A stretch of 64,000 bases of DNA from Ailanthus altissimus (taxonomy: Eukaryota > Streptophyta > Magnoliopsida > Sapindales > Simaroubaceae). Below, piece after piece: positions 21,516 to 33,989 of the stretch (position 1 is the stretch's first letter; each line of letters opens with the position of its first letter). The notes beneath the pieces were generated by a model. The model worked only from the letters and a program-made list of their open reading frames with translations, did no database searches and had not been told where the DNA came from. Location of the stretch: contig OX327712.1 in assembly GCA_946807835.1 (NCBI GenBank), forward strand, positions 12,108,001 to 12,172,000, written 5' to 3'. The position numbers were made by a program, and so were the translations under genes.

Positions 21516-22264
21516 CTAGTTGCTATTCATCCAGAATTTTTTCTGGAGAGATTTCACAACATTAGCGTCCAACTGAAAAGCCCTAGCAAGAAAATCAGGA
21601 TTGATGGAAGGATCAGATCCAAAGATGGAGTTTGCAATAGTAATGACACCAGGGTTCTGGCTGCTTAGAGCGGCAAAGGCAACTGCATTTGTTTTGCCAA
21701 CGTTGAATTGGAAGTGAATGAGACCAATTGGAAACACAAATACATCTCCCTTGTTTAACACTTTGGCGATGAGCGTATTATTTAGTTGGTTTGATGTGAC
21801 AAAACCAACGTAGAGAGTGCCTTCAAGGACTGTCAGGATTTCAGTGGCACGAGGGTGAGTGTGAGGTGGGTTTTGGCCATATGGAGCATAGTCAATACGG
21901 ACAGCAGATATGCCAAGAGTGTTGAGTCCTGGAATTTGTTGGACATTAACTGGAGTGACAGTTGAACCAACTTGATTTCCCGTGTCTCTAGGAATGTCGA
22001 GCCCTGAATAGGAGAAGTCTTCTGCTTTGGCAAGCTTGGGGTCCTTGCAGAACTTCCCATTCACAAAAACTGCATAAAAAGAATCAGATGTTGGTTATAT
22101 ATGATTCATAATATATATGAGATCTAATAATATGTTATACCTCCACTCTTGAGGTCATCGATTGCTACACAGATATCTTGAAGAGGGCTTGGGTCAGAGG
22201 CAGAGACATATGAAGAACCCAAAGCCAAGAGGGCAAAAGCCAGAAGGAAATGAGGGCCTTTCAT
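21516..22264 (-). CDS. Germin-like protein, copy 1 (two exons)
   Basis: Apoplastic cupin of the germin-like family, members of which bind Mn and may have superoxide dismutase, oxalate oxidase or other activity; the activity here is unknown. Coding exons are complement 22141-22264 (124 bp) and 21516-22069 (554 bp), with a 71-bp GT-AG intron, giving 225 residues. A signal peptide covers about residues 1-23. Cys32 and Cys49 form the conserved N-terminal disulphide pair. The cupin metal ligands are His111, His113 and Glu118 in PHTHPRATE, and His160 in [15 protein letters not shown] tripeptide at 148-150 precedes the second box. Length and boxes are normal and no stop or frameshift is seen, so it is probably functional. 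Start chosen at 22264 because it begins the signal peptide and lies 65 bp after a TATA box. Confidence 0.93.
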
Positions 22265-22328
22265 TTTGTTCAATTTTTCACGTATTATTGCTTTGATGAG
22301 GATGAGAAATTTGCAAAGCACGCTCGTG

Positions 22329-22365
22329 TATTTATAGATGGGATTCTTTGAATCAGTCTTAATGT
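22329..22365 (-). promoter_or_regulatory. Core promoter of GLP copy 1
   Basis: Minus-strand TATAAATA (plus 22329-22336), preceded by ACATTAAGACTG (22354-22365). The same block order and spacing occurs before GLP copy 2, so the proximal promoter was duplicated with the gene and has been conserved. Confidence 0.7.
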
Positions 22366-22399
22366 CCCTCGAAGCAGATGAGCGATCAAGACTTGGCAA

Positions 22400-22960
22400 G
22401 TCTTCATTTCTTTATCCGTGTTTTTTATTTCTACCTTGATTCATTCCTCAACAACTCTAGCCAATTATCAATTAAGATTGATTTTTCTGCTACCCATCTA
22501 TTTTGGAATATGGCGACATGGTCATCTTTCATATCTCACTTAAGCCTGATAGCTTTGACGGAACGACCAACATTCACAATAGTAAAAGTTCTACTTTATT
22601 CTTAAAAAGGAAAAAAAAGAAAAGAAAAGAAAAGGTCGGTGCATGTAATGAGGAGCCCCTGACTTTATTTTTGGCGTGGAATCACTAGCTTCGTAAATTC
22701 TCAATGTATGCAATTACCTTGAGTAGCTCAAGTCATATAATCTTTAACATTAGGGTCGCCCGTCCATTTTTCTCAGACTAGCTTTTGTTGATGAATCATT
22801 CTAAATTTCCCTTCAAACTGCTAAGCAATTCGTAAACAAGATTGTTATCAGCACAAATTTTTACAGTAAAGTTTTCTCCGATTGACAACATGGATTTTCT
22901 TTTCTTATGAAAAACGAAAAATAGTAACCGCTACTAGATTTAAACCCAGAATTGTCGTAT
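22400..22960. other. GLP upstream region, no gene seen
   Basis: Upstream DNA of GLP copy 1 with purine runs (aaaaaaagaaaagaaaag near 22613). Short open frames here overlap the promoter and look like chance. Confidence 0.4.
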
Positions 22961-22969
22961 TTAGGATTT

Positions 22970-23515
22970 TACAAGAACATGGAATTAGAGTCTATTGAAG
23001 TGGAAGCATACACACAAGTAGTAAACTCAAGTAATATAATTCAAAACAAGTAATTAAGAAACTAAAGAGAAAAAGGTAGAAGAATAACATACAAAATTTA
23101 TGTGATTCGACAACTTACCTACGTCCACGACAGATCAAGATTACTCTCTCTTATTATTGAATCTCAAGGCACTCACAAAGTATGTCTTTTACAAAAAAGA
23201 ATCAAAAAACAAATACTTTCTCTTGCAACTAAGGGATTTTCTTTTATTAAAAATCACAAAGTAAATTTGATCACAAAGATTTTAACAAAGATCTCCAAGA
23301 TATCACAAAGTTTTCTTAAGTTCTCACTAAGATGTGTTTACAAGCCAATAGAGAGTCCAGCCTCTATCATCGCGGTGCTGGTCACCTAGCGCCGCGACGC
23401 TTAGGTTTTGCTTTGAGCACTGCAGAGCCCAAGATCTGGTCATCGTGGCGCCCACACTAGGCATTGCCCTTTGTGTCTTTCGCCTCCTATTGCACCTGTC
23501 TTCGATCCTCATGTA
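22970..23515 (-). repeat. Copia 3' LTR (incomplete)
   Basis: Shares 'cctacgtccacgacagatca'-type sequence with the copia LTRs near 18015, 26560 and 28850. It contains the GC-rich LTR motif (gcggtgctgg, then agcgccgcgacgctta, 23370-23470). Both ends are approximate; the TGTTAG-type edge is lost. Confidence 0.55.
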
Positions 23516-23587
23516 CTCCTTCTTGATTCAAAATCATTCACAAAGTAACTCGATCTCTCATCTCCACATCTTCAGTTACTCTCACAA

Positions 23588-24330
23588 AGTAGCAACTTTG
23601 GTTAAGTCCTTGCATAGGATGAACTTAACCAAGGGCAGTGACTTAGTCAACATATCAGCAGGATTTTTAGACGACCCTATCTTCGTTAAACTAACTTCAT
23701 CACTTTAGACAATCTCTCAAATGTAAATGACTCGTACATCAATATATTTAGACCTTTCGTGGAACACTTGATGTTTATTTAGGTGTATGGCACTGTGGCT
23801 ATCCTAATATATACTGGTGTTCAGATCTTTAATATCCATTACCTCCGCACATATGCCTTTCAACCACACGACCTTTTTAATAACTTCACCAATAGCTATA
23901 TACTCCGCCTCTATGGTAGATAATGCAACCACATGTTGTAGAACTAGTCTCTAACATACACTACACCCAAGCACTATGAATACATAACTCGTCAATGATC
24001 TTCTCTTGTTAGATCACCTGCATAATCTGAGTCTATGTATCCTCTTACTATTACACTGTTGTCCTCATCCTTTTTATACATCAACCCGTGATTTGACATC
24101 CCCTTCATATATCTCATAATTCACTTCACTGCAAGCCAATGATCCTTACCTGGATTTGTCATGTATCTACTCACTACACTCACAGCCTGTGCTATGTCTA
24201 GTCTTGTACAAACTATTGCATATATGATGCTCTACACAGCGCATGCATACGATATTTTATATCCATCTGCTCTAGATGTAAATCAATATTTACACACATG
24301 ACTAACAAAATCCTAACAAATATGTGATTG
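23588..24330 (-). pseudogene. pol: Copia RNase H pseudogene
   Basis: Minus-strand translation, broken by several stops and shifts, shows CTRLDIAQAVSVVSRYM, NPGKDHWLAVKWIMRYMKG, a GYIDSDYAGD block with the RNase H acidic residue, and the C-terminal ADMLTKSLPLVKF. These occur in the normal order for copia pol ends. Confidence 0.8.
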
Positions 24331-26414
24331 ACAATTAGAAAGAATATCTCATGAAAGTCAACTTTCTCTCTCTGAGTAAAAATTTTAAAGCAATCCTAAA
24401 TAATAATGCTTTGATTACATTGTTGTCTACTTCGGTATTTTTGTCCCCACCTTTTAAATTCTAATTCCACCACTTGTGACAATGATGATAAAATCGTCAC
24501 TTTAGTCCCTAAATTGTTATTGAATTATTCACAATGTTTCTGATATTTTAAAAATTACTAATTGAGTCCCTCGAGAAAGAGAATGACCATGTTTCAAAAA
24601 TAAAAATAATAGTAAAAATATATCTTTTGGGATGAAATTGGCAGCAAAAACACCTCTAAAAACCTAATTAATAATTTTTAAAATATTAAAAATCAAATGA
24701 GTAGTTTAATAAAAATATAAGAATTAAACTGTCAATGTTTCTAATAATAATAATAGATTTTGACTACTCTGTCTACACATGTTTAATGAAATATAAATAT
24801 TAACAATTCTTCAAAAACTTGGTAAAATTTAAAAAGAAAAAGGTTGTTCGAGATTTGACTCTAGATCATCGATGATGATATGATGATAGAGTAATTTTTA
24901 GGTTAATTAATCAGTCAGTTCTGATAAATTTTAAGTAAAACGTGGATTAGGCAGTGTTTCGTATATATTGACATCATCAAACATGTATGCTTGAGACGCA
25001 GTCAATCCTACAGAGCAACAATTAGAGAAAAACATCATGTATATAAACTGTTGGAAATAAATTGATATTAAAATTGAAAACAAGAAAAATAAAAATAAAA
25101 AAAAGGAGCAGTTGCGAAGGGTAAAATTTACCACTAATGTTATACATTTATGACCGTTACGATGACCATATCTTTATATGGTTTGTAGATGTGAAAAAGA
25201 GTCTGATTAGGTTATTATTTGTCGTAGATCATTTGCGTACAAATAGACGAAACGGAAACTTCATTGACTTGGTTAAACTCAGGACGTGGTAAAGCAATTA
25301 AGCCGATTAATAGAAACATTATTTAACAGATACATGTAACGAGGAGAAAAGAGAATGAACCATTCGCATTAAACTATGTATAATTAATCTACAACCACTC
25401 TTGATGTCCCCCGTCTATTAAACTTTATTATTTCATTTATATATGGACCAACTTTTTCTCCCGATGCAAACAAGATAATGACCAAAAACTGTGAACTTTT
25501 CAAAAGTTGAAAATTAAGAAAACGAAAGAAAAGAGAACAAAAGTTCGCTTGGCGTGTGTGTTTATTTGTACTTGTTACCTCTAAATCTGTTCCACTTAAC
25601 AGAAAATGTTTTATTTAAAACATTTATCTATATTGATAGATTAGAGATAAACGATTTTTTTTATCCTAAAAGAGACTTCATTAAACAAAATCAATTTTAA
25701 CTATTTTTTTATAAAAAAAATGCCCTCTTTTCTTTGCTGTGTATAGATTGTTTAAAAAATATAGTGCTGAAAGACATTGCTACCAATTTTCTAACAATGA
25801 GATATCAATGAAAAATTAAAGGTATTTGTGTCCTGATACTTTTTTATTAGTAATATTATACTTTTTAAATAATATCATAAATTTTATATTTTTAAATTAA
25901 GGTGTTAAAAAATTATTATGTGATAAAATAATACAAAATTTAAATTATTTATTATATCATTTTATTATTTAATAGTTACTAGACACAATATTTATGATAA
26001 AAAAAATTATAATATTATTTAAAAAGTATAATATTATTCTTTCTTTATAATATAATATAATTTTTTTCTAACAATATTTGACCATTTCAAAACGTTGTCT
26101 CTTTTAGGGAAAAATACATTGTGAACCAAAATTATTTGAAATCACTTAAATTTCTACTTAAACTTTAATTTAAGAATTAGATATCTATGCACAAGAGAAA
26201 AGGTTTAGATAATTACTCAATAATTAAAAAAAAAACTTATTCTCTCACCTAATGGAGAAATCTTCTCTTCATTTGGGGACTTGACCTCTATCTTAAAATT
26301 AAGAATTATTTTTATGGATGCCTTTAAGGTAAAATTTAAAGTCAGTCCTATCCCATATATTTTTAAAATTATTCTCTAATATTTCTTCTATTTGTAAGAG
26401 TCCGTTTAAGTAGA
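24331..26414. other. AT-rich spacer, no gene identified
   Basis: About 2 kb of homopolymer-rich sequence. The segment 25840-26060 is made of short complementary AT-rich words (aatataatatt, aaatttaaatt) and may fold, but no clear boundaries or coding signal are visible. Confidence 0.4.
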
Positions 26415-27197
26415 TGTTGAAGTTTTTAGTATGCACTCTAAAAACCTTTTAAATATGAGCAAAAGGCTTCACCAATAAGTAAAGTAAGAATAAAAAAATA
26501 TCACAATAAAGAAATAAAACAATCACACAAAGACGTTACATAGTTTAGCAACAAACGCCTACATTTATAGTAGATTATATAATCTTAATCTCTTTTATTC
26601 GTTCACAAATAACACAGATCATAAAGATCTATCTCAAGAGATAATCAAGGAATAAAATTAATAGACGATCTCTCAAAGATTTATTAGGCCTTTCTTGATC
26701 ACTTAAATCTCAAGCACTTCTATGGCACTCTTTTGTGTACCCAACACTCAAAACTCTCTACCTCTCTATTCTCTTTTTTAGAGTTTCACTGATGCTTGAT
26801 TAATTCTAAGATGTTACAAGGGTTTTATAGTGTTCAAAACATCCATAAAAATCCTATTTATAGTTGGAATAAGATTTCATGCATGTAGGAGTCTAAATCC
26901 CACACAAAGAAGTCGATCCGAGATAAAATTATAAGTTTCTCAAAATTCGGCACTGCAATGCAATAAAGCTGGCTCTATGGCATTAGTGTAACTCTGACAT
27001 AATGCCACGATGCTAGTGACTATGTGTTTAGCGCCCAGTGCTTAGGTCTGAAAAGGTCTCTTGCTTGTTAAGACCCCCTCATTGTTTGACTCATTTCCTC
27101 AGACATTAGAAGCGTACTCGATCTTATGTCAACTCTTTATTTGTTTTCAACTCAAAATCATGCACAAACATAATCTTAAATCACTAAAATTCTAACA
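26415..27197 (-). repeat. Copia 3' LTR (783 bp)
   Basis: In minus orientation it starts TGTTAGAATT and ends CTTCAACA. A TATA box (minus ctataaatagg) lies near 26867, with a decayed copy of the GC-rich LTR motif at 26945-27050. Confidence 0.8.
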
Positions 27198-27495
27198 ATC
27201 TCCTCCTTGATTCAAAATCTCTCTTCAAGAAGCTTTTAGGATCCAACCACACCAATGCTCTATCACTTAGAGCTAACTTCAGTTAAGTTTTTGTCTAAAC
27301 TTAACTCTTCTTCCGCACATATTTTCAGTCTCCAAAAATAAGAATGCTCATTGCCAACAATAGACTTCATTTTATTATATTCCTATCCCTTTTGATATAA
27401 TGACCACAATTCCTAGGTGGCTGATACTTATTCTCACCATCACTACTCTTACCATGCATTGTCTTTTGACTCTTATCACCTCGGTAAGCTAGTCT

Positions 27496-27800
27496 TCAAC
27501 GATGTCTCTTGGTTTGTATTTCTTCAACAACCAATGTTGAGCCAACTACAGTATTTCTATTAAGCACATATAGCTCATTGTGCGTCTCACCTTTCATCAT
27601 CACGATAGATCCTTTCACCACTTTCAATATACTTTTTTTTTTTGCCTTTAATGAACACCTTTCTTTATCTAGCATTTCTAAGGATATCAAATTTCTTAAA
27701 ACTCTAGGAACTTGTCTGACACTATGTAACTCCCTAACCTTCCCATCATACATATTCATCTTTATATTACTAGCCCTCGTGACTTCACTAGCCATATCAT
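27496..27800 (-). pseudogene. pol: Copia GAG-pre-integrase fragment
   Basis: A 99-codon minus frame reads KMNMYDGKVRELHSVRQVP, LRNLISLEMLD and KVVKGSIVMMKGETHNELYV, the region linking protease and integrase in copia Pol. The integrase that should follow is deleted. Confidence 0.8.
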
Positions 27801-28039
27801 TACTCTTTTATACTGTTCTACCTCTAATGGATTTATAATTGATAAAAAAAGATTTATCATGACAGATATGGTAATTTTGCTACCTTAAAGTCGTCTGCAT
27901 AAATTATTGTAGCATTCCACCTTTTTTTTTTCTAAACAATCTCTTTATCAAGTGCCTTTTTTTCTTGCAACACTTCTTGTATCTACCCCTTGATTAATTT
28001 TTTTTCTATCTCTTTCTCTTGCAACCAAACCTATTGCAC

Positions 28040-28577
28040 TATCGAACTCAAATCGTTTCTATAATTCTTTTAAGTTCAATGGGGCTTTAATATCACTCAT
28101 CTTTAAAAGTCTTTATGACATATATAAGTGTGTCCAAAATGTGTCCATAACTTAAAGAAAAAGAATGCAACAAGATAATTGCCTTGTCTTTATGTTAGTC
28201 TTGATATGTATCATCTTAAGATCTATGATTATCTTGTTGAAGGCATAAATATAGTCTTTAATTAAAGTTCCTTCTGCCATAAACAACTGATACAACTTCT
28301 TCTTGACATATAGATGATTTTCCAAGGTCTTCGTCATGTAGAGGGCTTCAAGCTTCTTCCAAAGTTCTATAGCCGTCTTCTCACTAGTTATCTTTTTTAG
28401 TATTTTATCATTCAATGACAAAACTATGATACTATAAGCCTTCTTTTGAATAGTTTCTCTATCAACCTCAGATCCAAATGTAGTATATTTTTTCTTTTTT
28501 CTAGTTATTCCTTGAGTATCTTCAAGGCTAACTCTAACCCTTGACTCACTAGTAAAGTTATAACCTTCATATTTCAC
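28040..28577 (-). pseudogene. gag: Copia gag pseudogene
   Basis: The minus frame 28577-28152 (141 codons) has the UBN2-type gag core (TAIELWKKLEALYMTKTLEN, YVKKKLYQLFMAEGTLIKDY, AFNKIIIDL). The start region and the zinc knuckle lie in other frames. It resembles the gag near 17500 and belongs to a related family. Confidence 0.8.
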
Positions 28578-28692
28578 AGATTGAAATCATTCTGCCCATT
28601 AAAATGTTATACTTCATACTTATAAGTTGTCATGCTTAAACAACCTATATTCTATTATACCACTTAGGTATTAACCTTTACTCCGATACCAT

Positions 28693-28926
28693 TGTTAGAG
28701 TTTTTAGCATGCACTCTAAAAATCTCCTAAGCGCATATAGAAGACTTTACCTACAAGTAAATCAAGAATAAGAAAATGTTACAATAAAGAGATAAAATAA
28801 TCACACAAAAAAGTTATGTAGTTTGGTAACAAAGGCCTATGTCCATAGTGGATCACAGGATCCTAACATCTTCTTTTCATTTACAAAGAACTTGGATCAT
28901 AAAGATCTCTCTCAATAGATAATTAA
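28693..28926 (-). repeat. Copia 5' LTR fragment
   Basis: TGTTAGAGTTTTTAGCATGC matches the inner end of the LTR at 26415 (TGTTGAAGTTTTTAGTATGC). The match continues to about 28922 and stops where the gypsy LTR starts. Confidence 0.8.
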
Positions 28927-30306
28927 TGTGAAAATTATAGCTAAGTACAAGTACACGCTACGTATCAAGTAATATAGGAATTTAAGTCCAAGTATTGATC
29001 CTATGGAGGCTTATTTAACTAATTCTATTAATCAAGTACTAAAACTAGTCCTACTTAACTTTTATTCAGATAAAATCTAAAGTTAAATATTCTCAATGTA
29101 ATCTAAATTAAAGAAAGTAAACCTAATCTTAATTAAAGAGCAAACGAGGGTTTAAATTCACTAATAAAAAGAATCTAAGGTTTTGACTTATTTCCTAATA
29201 TTTTATTGAACCTATTAATTTCTTAGTTAATCCTTAAATAATAAATTGCTGGTTAGAGCACAAATATTGTTATAGGACTCTATCATTGGTTACACAACTA
29301 CATCTCTTCTCAACAATTACCTATATGTTTATAGTAATCAGAATAGTATAAAATTCATTAAGAACAAGTCTAATAATACTATACATGGAATCTAAGTATA
29401 TGTCTATCATAAATAAAACTCATAATTGTTACTCTATAATCATGTATCAAACTACCCTAGGCTAAACACCTAAATTCCTCTTTCGAGTCCATTATGGTTC
29501 CTTAGACAATCGATATATGGCTAGATATAAAGAAACATTAAATGCACAATAGAATGAATCAATCTAATTTATTGAGTTCATAAAATAAGAGAGTTAATAA
29601 CATCTAACTAGATGTTATGTTCAAAAGTCTAAACCTAGATCAAAAGAATTTAGTTCATAATGAATCTAAGAGTATCAAAGTAAATAATGAAAGAAATCAT
29701 GAATAAGACCATAAGAATAAGAAAAGATAAGGAAACTAAACAAGGTGACACCCTATATTGCCTCTCTATCTCTTAATTGGTGTGAAAGTCTTGATCTTTC
29801 AATATTCAATTTTTACTTTGATATATTATTTTTGTGTTTTTCTTTTATTTGCTTAGTTGCTCTCTATTATTCTATAAGAAAATGAGTCTTTTTCTAGGTT
29901 TTCATAACCCTAAAGGCTTGTAGCTAAGAGTCAAAATCATAATTAGAAAATAAAAACATTCTCCCTTTTATTGCTTGAGAGTTGCAATGTTGGATTCCAA
30001 CGTTACGATGTTGAGACCTGGAAGCTTCACATCCCTTGAAATCTAACTAAGCTTCATGACACTGGATTCTAGTGTTAGGATGCTAGGGTTTCTGAGCTTA
30101 GCATCGTGAAGCTGGAATCTAGCATCTTGACGGGCTTTAATTCTTCAATTCCTTATATTTATTTGTTCAATTCCCAAAATCTTTATACCCTATGATTGAA
30201 AACCTATATTTCAACAATAAACACCATAAATAGACAAATACTTATACATTTATAGCAAGATCTAAGTTCAAGATGATAAAGATATTAGTTTATATAAAAC
30301 CTATCA
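28927..30306 (-). repeat. Gypsy LTR (1380 bp, minus)
   Basis: Plus start TGTGAAAATTATAGCTAAG and plus end CCTATCA. The block 'cgtatcaagtaat' and the following 'aagtccaagtattgatcc' are shared with the LTRs at 36187 and 48202/58124. The length matches those LTRs (1374 and 1384 bp). A decayed GC-rich motif region lies at about 29990-30120. Confidence 0.75.
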
Positions 30307-30309
30307 AGG

Positions 30310-30785
30310 CAAAGATCAAATAAGTTTTCAACGATAGAAAAAGTTATCCATAAATACTTCCATGAATTGTTCTATAATGTTTAAGAATATGGCCATCATA
30401 CATCATTGAAAGTTGCTAAAGCATTGCATAGGCTAAATGGCATCATCCGAAAGACAAATGAATCGTAGGGGCATATGAACGTCATATTTTCTTGATCCTC
30501 TAGGGCAAATGTAATCTAATTATATCCAGAGTATCCATCCAAGAAATAATAATACTCACGTCCCACCAACCTATCTAGTAATAGTTGTAGTATAGATTAA
30601 ATCATTGTTTTTATTTGCTACCATAGTGATTCCACCTTTTTTTGGTACGCATTGCATTAGATTTATCCAAGAGCTGACAGAGATAGGATAGATAATCCTA
30701 GCATCTAACTACTTAATTATCTCATTCTTTACTACATCTTTCAAAACTAGATTCAATACTCCATTAAAGATAAAATAATTATCAA
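30310..30785 (-). pseudogene. pol: Gypsy reverse transcriptase fragment
   Basis: Minus-strand translation shows VKNEIIK, IIYPISVSSWINLMQCVPKK, then after a deletion YYYFLDGYSGYN-like and FICPYDSFVFRMM, and a palm motif FMDN where FMDD is expected (second catalytic Asp lost, a G-to-A change). Confidence 0.75.
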
Positions 30786-31785
30786 TATATGCAAAAAGTT
30801 ATAAAAAATTGACCTTTTGAGATATTTCAGAAAAATTAGAAAGTCATAGAATATTAGGATAGAAATAGTAGGGTGACAAACAATTTTCATCGGAATCGCA
30901 TTGTTGATAACGGTACTTCATCATGTGAAATAGTGTCAAATGTTCTCAAACATAAAGAAAGACTTTTGGAGACAAAACTTTTATGATAAAAATATAGCGT
31001 TATCACAAATTTGTAAGAGTATTATTATAAATTTTACCCTATTAGAAAATTGCAATAGATTGTATTATAATAAAATTTTAACATTTGTGATAACGTGTAA
31101 CACAATTTTGTGATATAACATATTAAAAAATTACTAATAGAAGTTTTGTGGGGTATGTTGACATGGACAAGTGGTTTTCGGTCAAAATGACGGTGTTTTA
31201 AATTTTTTTCTAAAATCAATAAAATAACACTTTGATTTTTGTTCTTTAAGGAAATCAGTGAAATGACGTTGTTTGTTGTTAATTGTTAGGTCTACAACAT
31301 CATTCAGGACATGTAAATTTTGACTAAACAACTCACTTAAATGGTGCCATCTTAGGTCATCATTTATTTATCAAAATAACGTTCTTTAAATTGCAAAATA
31401 TTTATCAAAGCAATGTCGTGTGATTTGTGATAGTGTTTATCTTAACAACATCATTTTGGCTGTCTTTGTTTTGCTCAAAACAATGTCATTTTGTTTGTTT
31501 TATTTCATTAACACCTAAGTTGGACACTTAGAAACTTTTTGAACCAAAGAGCTATAGTAAATTGTTTCTCAGTTTTGAAGAAAATTTTCTACAAATTGCT
31601 TTCTCCCTCTGTAATCATTTGAGTTTTTGAGATTTGGCTTTTTGGGTTGTTGATCGTTTGAGTATTTGAGTGTTTTATTTGGAAGTTTATTGCAAAATCA
31701 AATTTTCACCTTTGACTCTGCAGACTCTACAAATCGTTTTTTTCTTTCTGCAATATTTGAGTTGTTGATTGTTTGAATGTCTTAA
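30786..31785. other. Spacer, no gene identified
   Basis: AT-rich DNA with repeated 'gtttgag'/'atttgag' words near 31620-31780. A short 'ctctgcag' resembles a splice acceptor but no exon is recognised. It continues beyond the copia insertion at 42248. Confidence 0.4.
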
Positions 31786-31790
31786 TATTC

Positions 31791-33478
31791 TATTAGAAGG
31801 CTTTATTGTTATGACATTCATAACGTAGCGGAATAAAAAATAAAAGTTTTTTAATCTTTATTTTCATTAGATAAAAATACTTTTTATTTAAGGATCTTAT
31901 GAATATACGAATTTAATGTTAAAAAAAAAATTAACAAGAACATATTTTGAATTCACGCAGAGTTTTTTTTCACCAAACTTCTTGTTTTTTTGTAAAAAGA
32001 AGAGTGGACTTCTTATTTATTTTTCTTCACTTAAGTAAAATACGTATCTTGCGTTTTTTTTTACGTATGTGTCTTGTGTTTTATTTAGACTAGTCTTCTT
32101 ATTTTTAAAATAATAATTTAATTAATAATATTTAGTAATTAAATTATTATCTCTTAAAAGGAAACCTAATTCTTGTAAACCACATAGAGTCCTATTCTTT
32201 GTAGTTAATGTATAATACCCAACATTTGAGTATTATTAGTCTTTTAATAAAAGAAAAACACTAAAATTAAAATTAAAATCTTTTTGATAATTTTAAAAAA
32301 TTATCCTTAAGATTTTATTTATTTAATTTTTTAAATTAAATATTTAATTATATTTGGATAAGATCTCATCTATTTTAATTAATTAATTTTATCCAAAACT
32401 ATAAAATATACATATTTGAAAACTATTTTCTGGGCACAAACAATTTGTGTAATAACACAATCCTTTTATTTGTTCACTGTAATAACGAAAGAGGTGGTGT
32501 TGAGGACCTATGGACCTACAATTTCAAGCTCTAGTAAAATTTGAATAATTAATTAAACTCTTTAATTAATTAATTCAATTTATTAATTTCAGTGTTATTC
32601 CACTAAAAATCTGGAATTGCACTCTTAAAAATGTAGATATAATTTACTCAAAAACATAGAGTAGTCCATTGATTTAATCACTATATGCAATTTTACCCTC
32701 TATAAATGGTTCATAATTAGAGCTAGGTTAATTACCATTTTACTCCTCTAATTATTTCTTTATCATTAAGTACTATTAATTCACCAGTGAACAGTTAATT
32801 TGTAACATTATTACAAATTGAGCGCTCTAACCGTTCAGTTCTAGAATTAACCCTTAAAAGAACCTTTTTTCTAACTTTCATTAGGAATAAATGGATTCCA
32901 TATCTGTAAATCATATTCTCAACTGTTTATTTCACAATGCCACTAAAATACAAGCTTTTAGTCTGTTCTTTAAACAAACCGTAATAAGATTTCAAATAAC
33001 ATAATGACACAAACAAGAATTTATGATCACTCAAGATTAAAGTTAATTAGCATATGATCATCGGTTGATGTTATTTGAATTCTTAATTAACAACAATATT
33101 TTACATAAGAATTTAAACTACGTCTGGTCCAGTCCTATATAATCATATTATATATAGTGCCTCTACCATAATGTCACTACATTAGTGGTCCGGATAAGAC
33201 CACTACATTTTAAATGTTTGTGGACTGCACTAGTAATATTTAATTAAAGATCCCAAACTTTAATTAATTTATTACGAACTTTTTCTATTTATTATCCATA
33301 ACTTTAATCCTCTTGTAAATAATAATTATATACTAAAATTATGATTACATAAATAAATAAGAGATTTTCTGATATTTATGTCATAAAATTATGAACACTC
33401 ATTAAGTATAAAATTGCAACTTTATTAATTTTATAAAAAATAGTAAAAGTACATGCTTTTAGGGCATTATCCCTAACA
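31791..33478 (-). repeat. Copia 3' LTR (1688 bp)
   Basis: Minus orientation starts TGTTAGGGATAATGC. The far end reads CCTTCTAATA instead of CCTTCCAACA, two C-to-T changes on the minus strand. It is about 173 bp longer than the 5' LTR, chiefly because 32690-32880 has no counterpart there. Confidence 0.85.
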
Positions 33479-33492
33479 ATCTCCCACTTGCC

Positions 33493-33850
33493 CTAAAGCA
33501 GGTGAGACATGTTTCTTAACCCCATGCCCTCCATATGACTCTTAAATGACCTATTCTGTAATGTCTTGGTGAACGAGTCTATAAGATTATTTTCAGATGC
33601 TATCTTCATGACTGCTACATCACCTCTATGCACTATTTCCTTGATCAAGTGATACTTTCTCTCTATATGCTTTGCTTTCTTGTGGCTTCTGCATTCCTTT
33701 GAATTTGCCACTGCCCTACTATTGCTACAGTAAAGGGTTAATGGTTTATCAATGTTTGGAACAACTTCCAGATAAGTGAAGAACTTCCTAAGCCATACTA
33801 CTTCTTTAGCTACTTCGCAAGTTGCTATGTATTCAGCCTCCATGGTTGAA
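33493..33850 (-). pseudogene. pol: Copia RNase H pseudogene
   Basis: 116-codon minus frame: MEAEYIATCEVAKEVVWLRK, a CSNSRAVANSKE block (normally D-N-xxA), RSHKKAKHIERKYHLIKEI and the end DSFTKTL...GMGL. This is the C-terminal end of copia Pol. The decayed frames just above (33850-34000) hold the preceding DSDYAG-type region. Confidence 0.85.
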
Positions 33851-33989
33851 TCAATAGTACTGGATTGTTTTACACTTCTCCAGACTATGGCTCAGGCTTC
33901 GTACACAACATAGCGTACATGAGACTGCCAACTGCTGAGGTATAGGGAACTCGTCTCATATCTTTTTCTTGCTGAGGTGTCTTAGGACA

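Larger units (their letters stand above)
22970..24330 (-). mobile_element. Truncated Ty1/copia element (RNase H end and 3' LTR)
   Basis: On the minus strand a copia RT/RNase H region (24330 to about 23588) is followed by a polypurine-like stretch (plus 'ctccttcttgattcaaaat', 23515-23535) and an LTR. The 5' part of the element is missing. Confidence 0.75.
26415..28931 (-). mobile_element. Internally deleted Ty1/copia element, 5' LTR broken by a later gypsy insertion
   Basis: The 3' LTR is 26415-27197, and a polypurine tract (minus AAGGAGGAGATTG) lies next to it. Pre-integrase and gag fragments follow, then a PBS-like 'tggtatcggag' (minus) at about 28681-28692 and a 5' LTR starting at 28693. 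Most of pol is missing between 27200 and 27490. The 5' LTR is cut at about 28926, where a gypsy LTR begins. Confidence 0.8.
28927..30785 (-). mobile_element. Truncated Ty3/gypsy element (RT fragment plus 3' LTR)
   Basis: The minus-strand LTR at 28927-30306 is followed (higher coordinates) by RT fragments with internal deletions. Gag, integrase, PBS and 5' LTR are missing. It is inserted in the copia 5' LTR, so it is younger than that element. Confidence 0.75.

Noticed and set aside
21432..21668. Plus-strand frame over GLP copy 1 (and minus 63310-63537 over copy 2)
   Set aside because: Antisense shadows of the GLP second exon.
24931..25134. Hydrophobic minus-strand 67-codon frame
   Set aside because: Phe/Leu run from T-rich DNA; no start context or homology.
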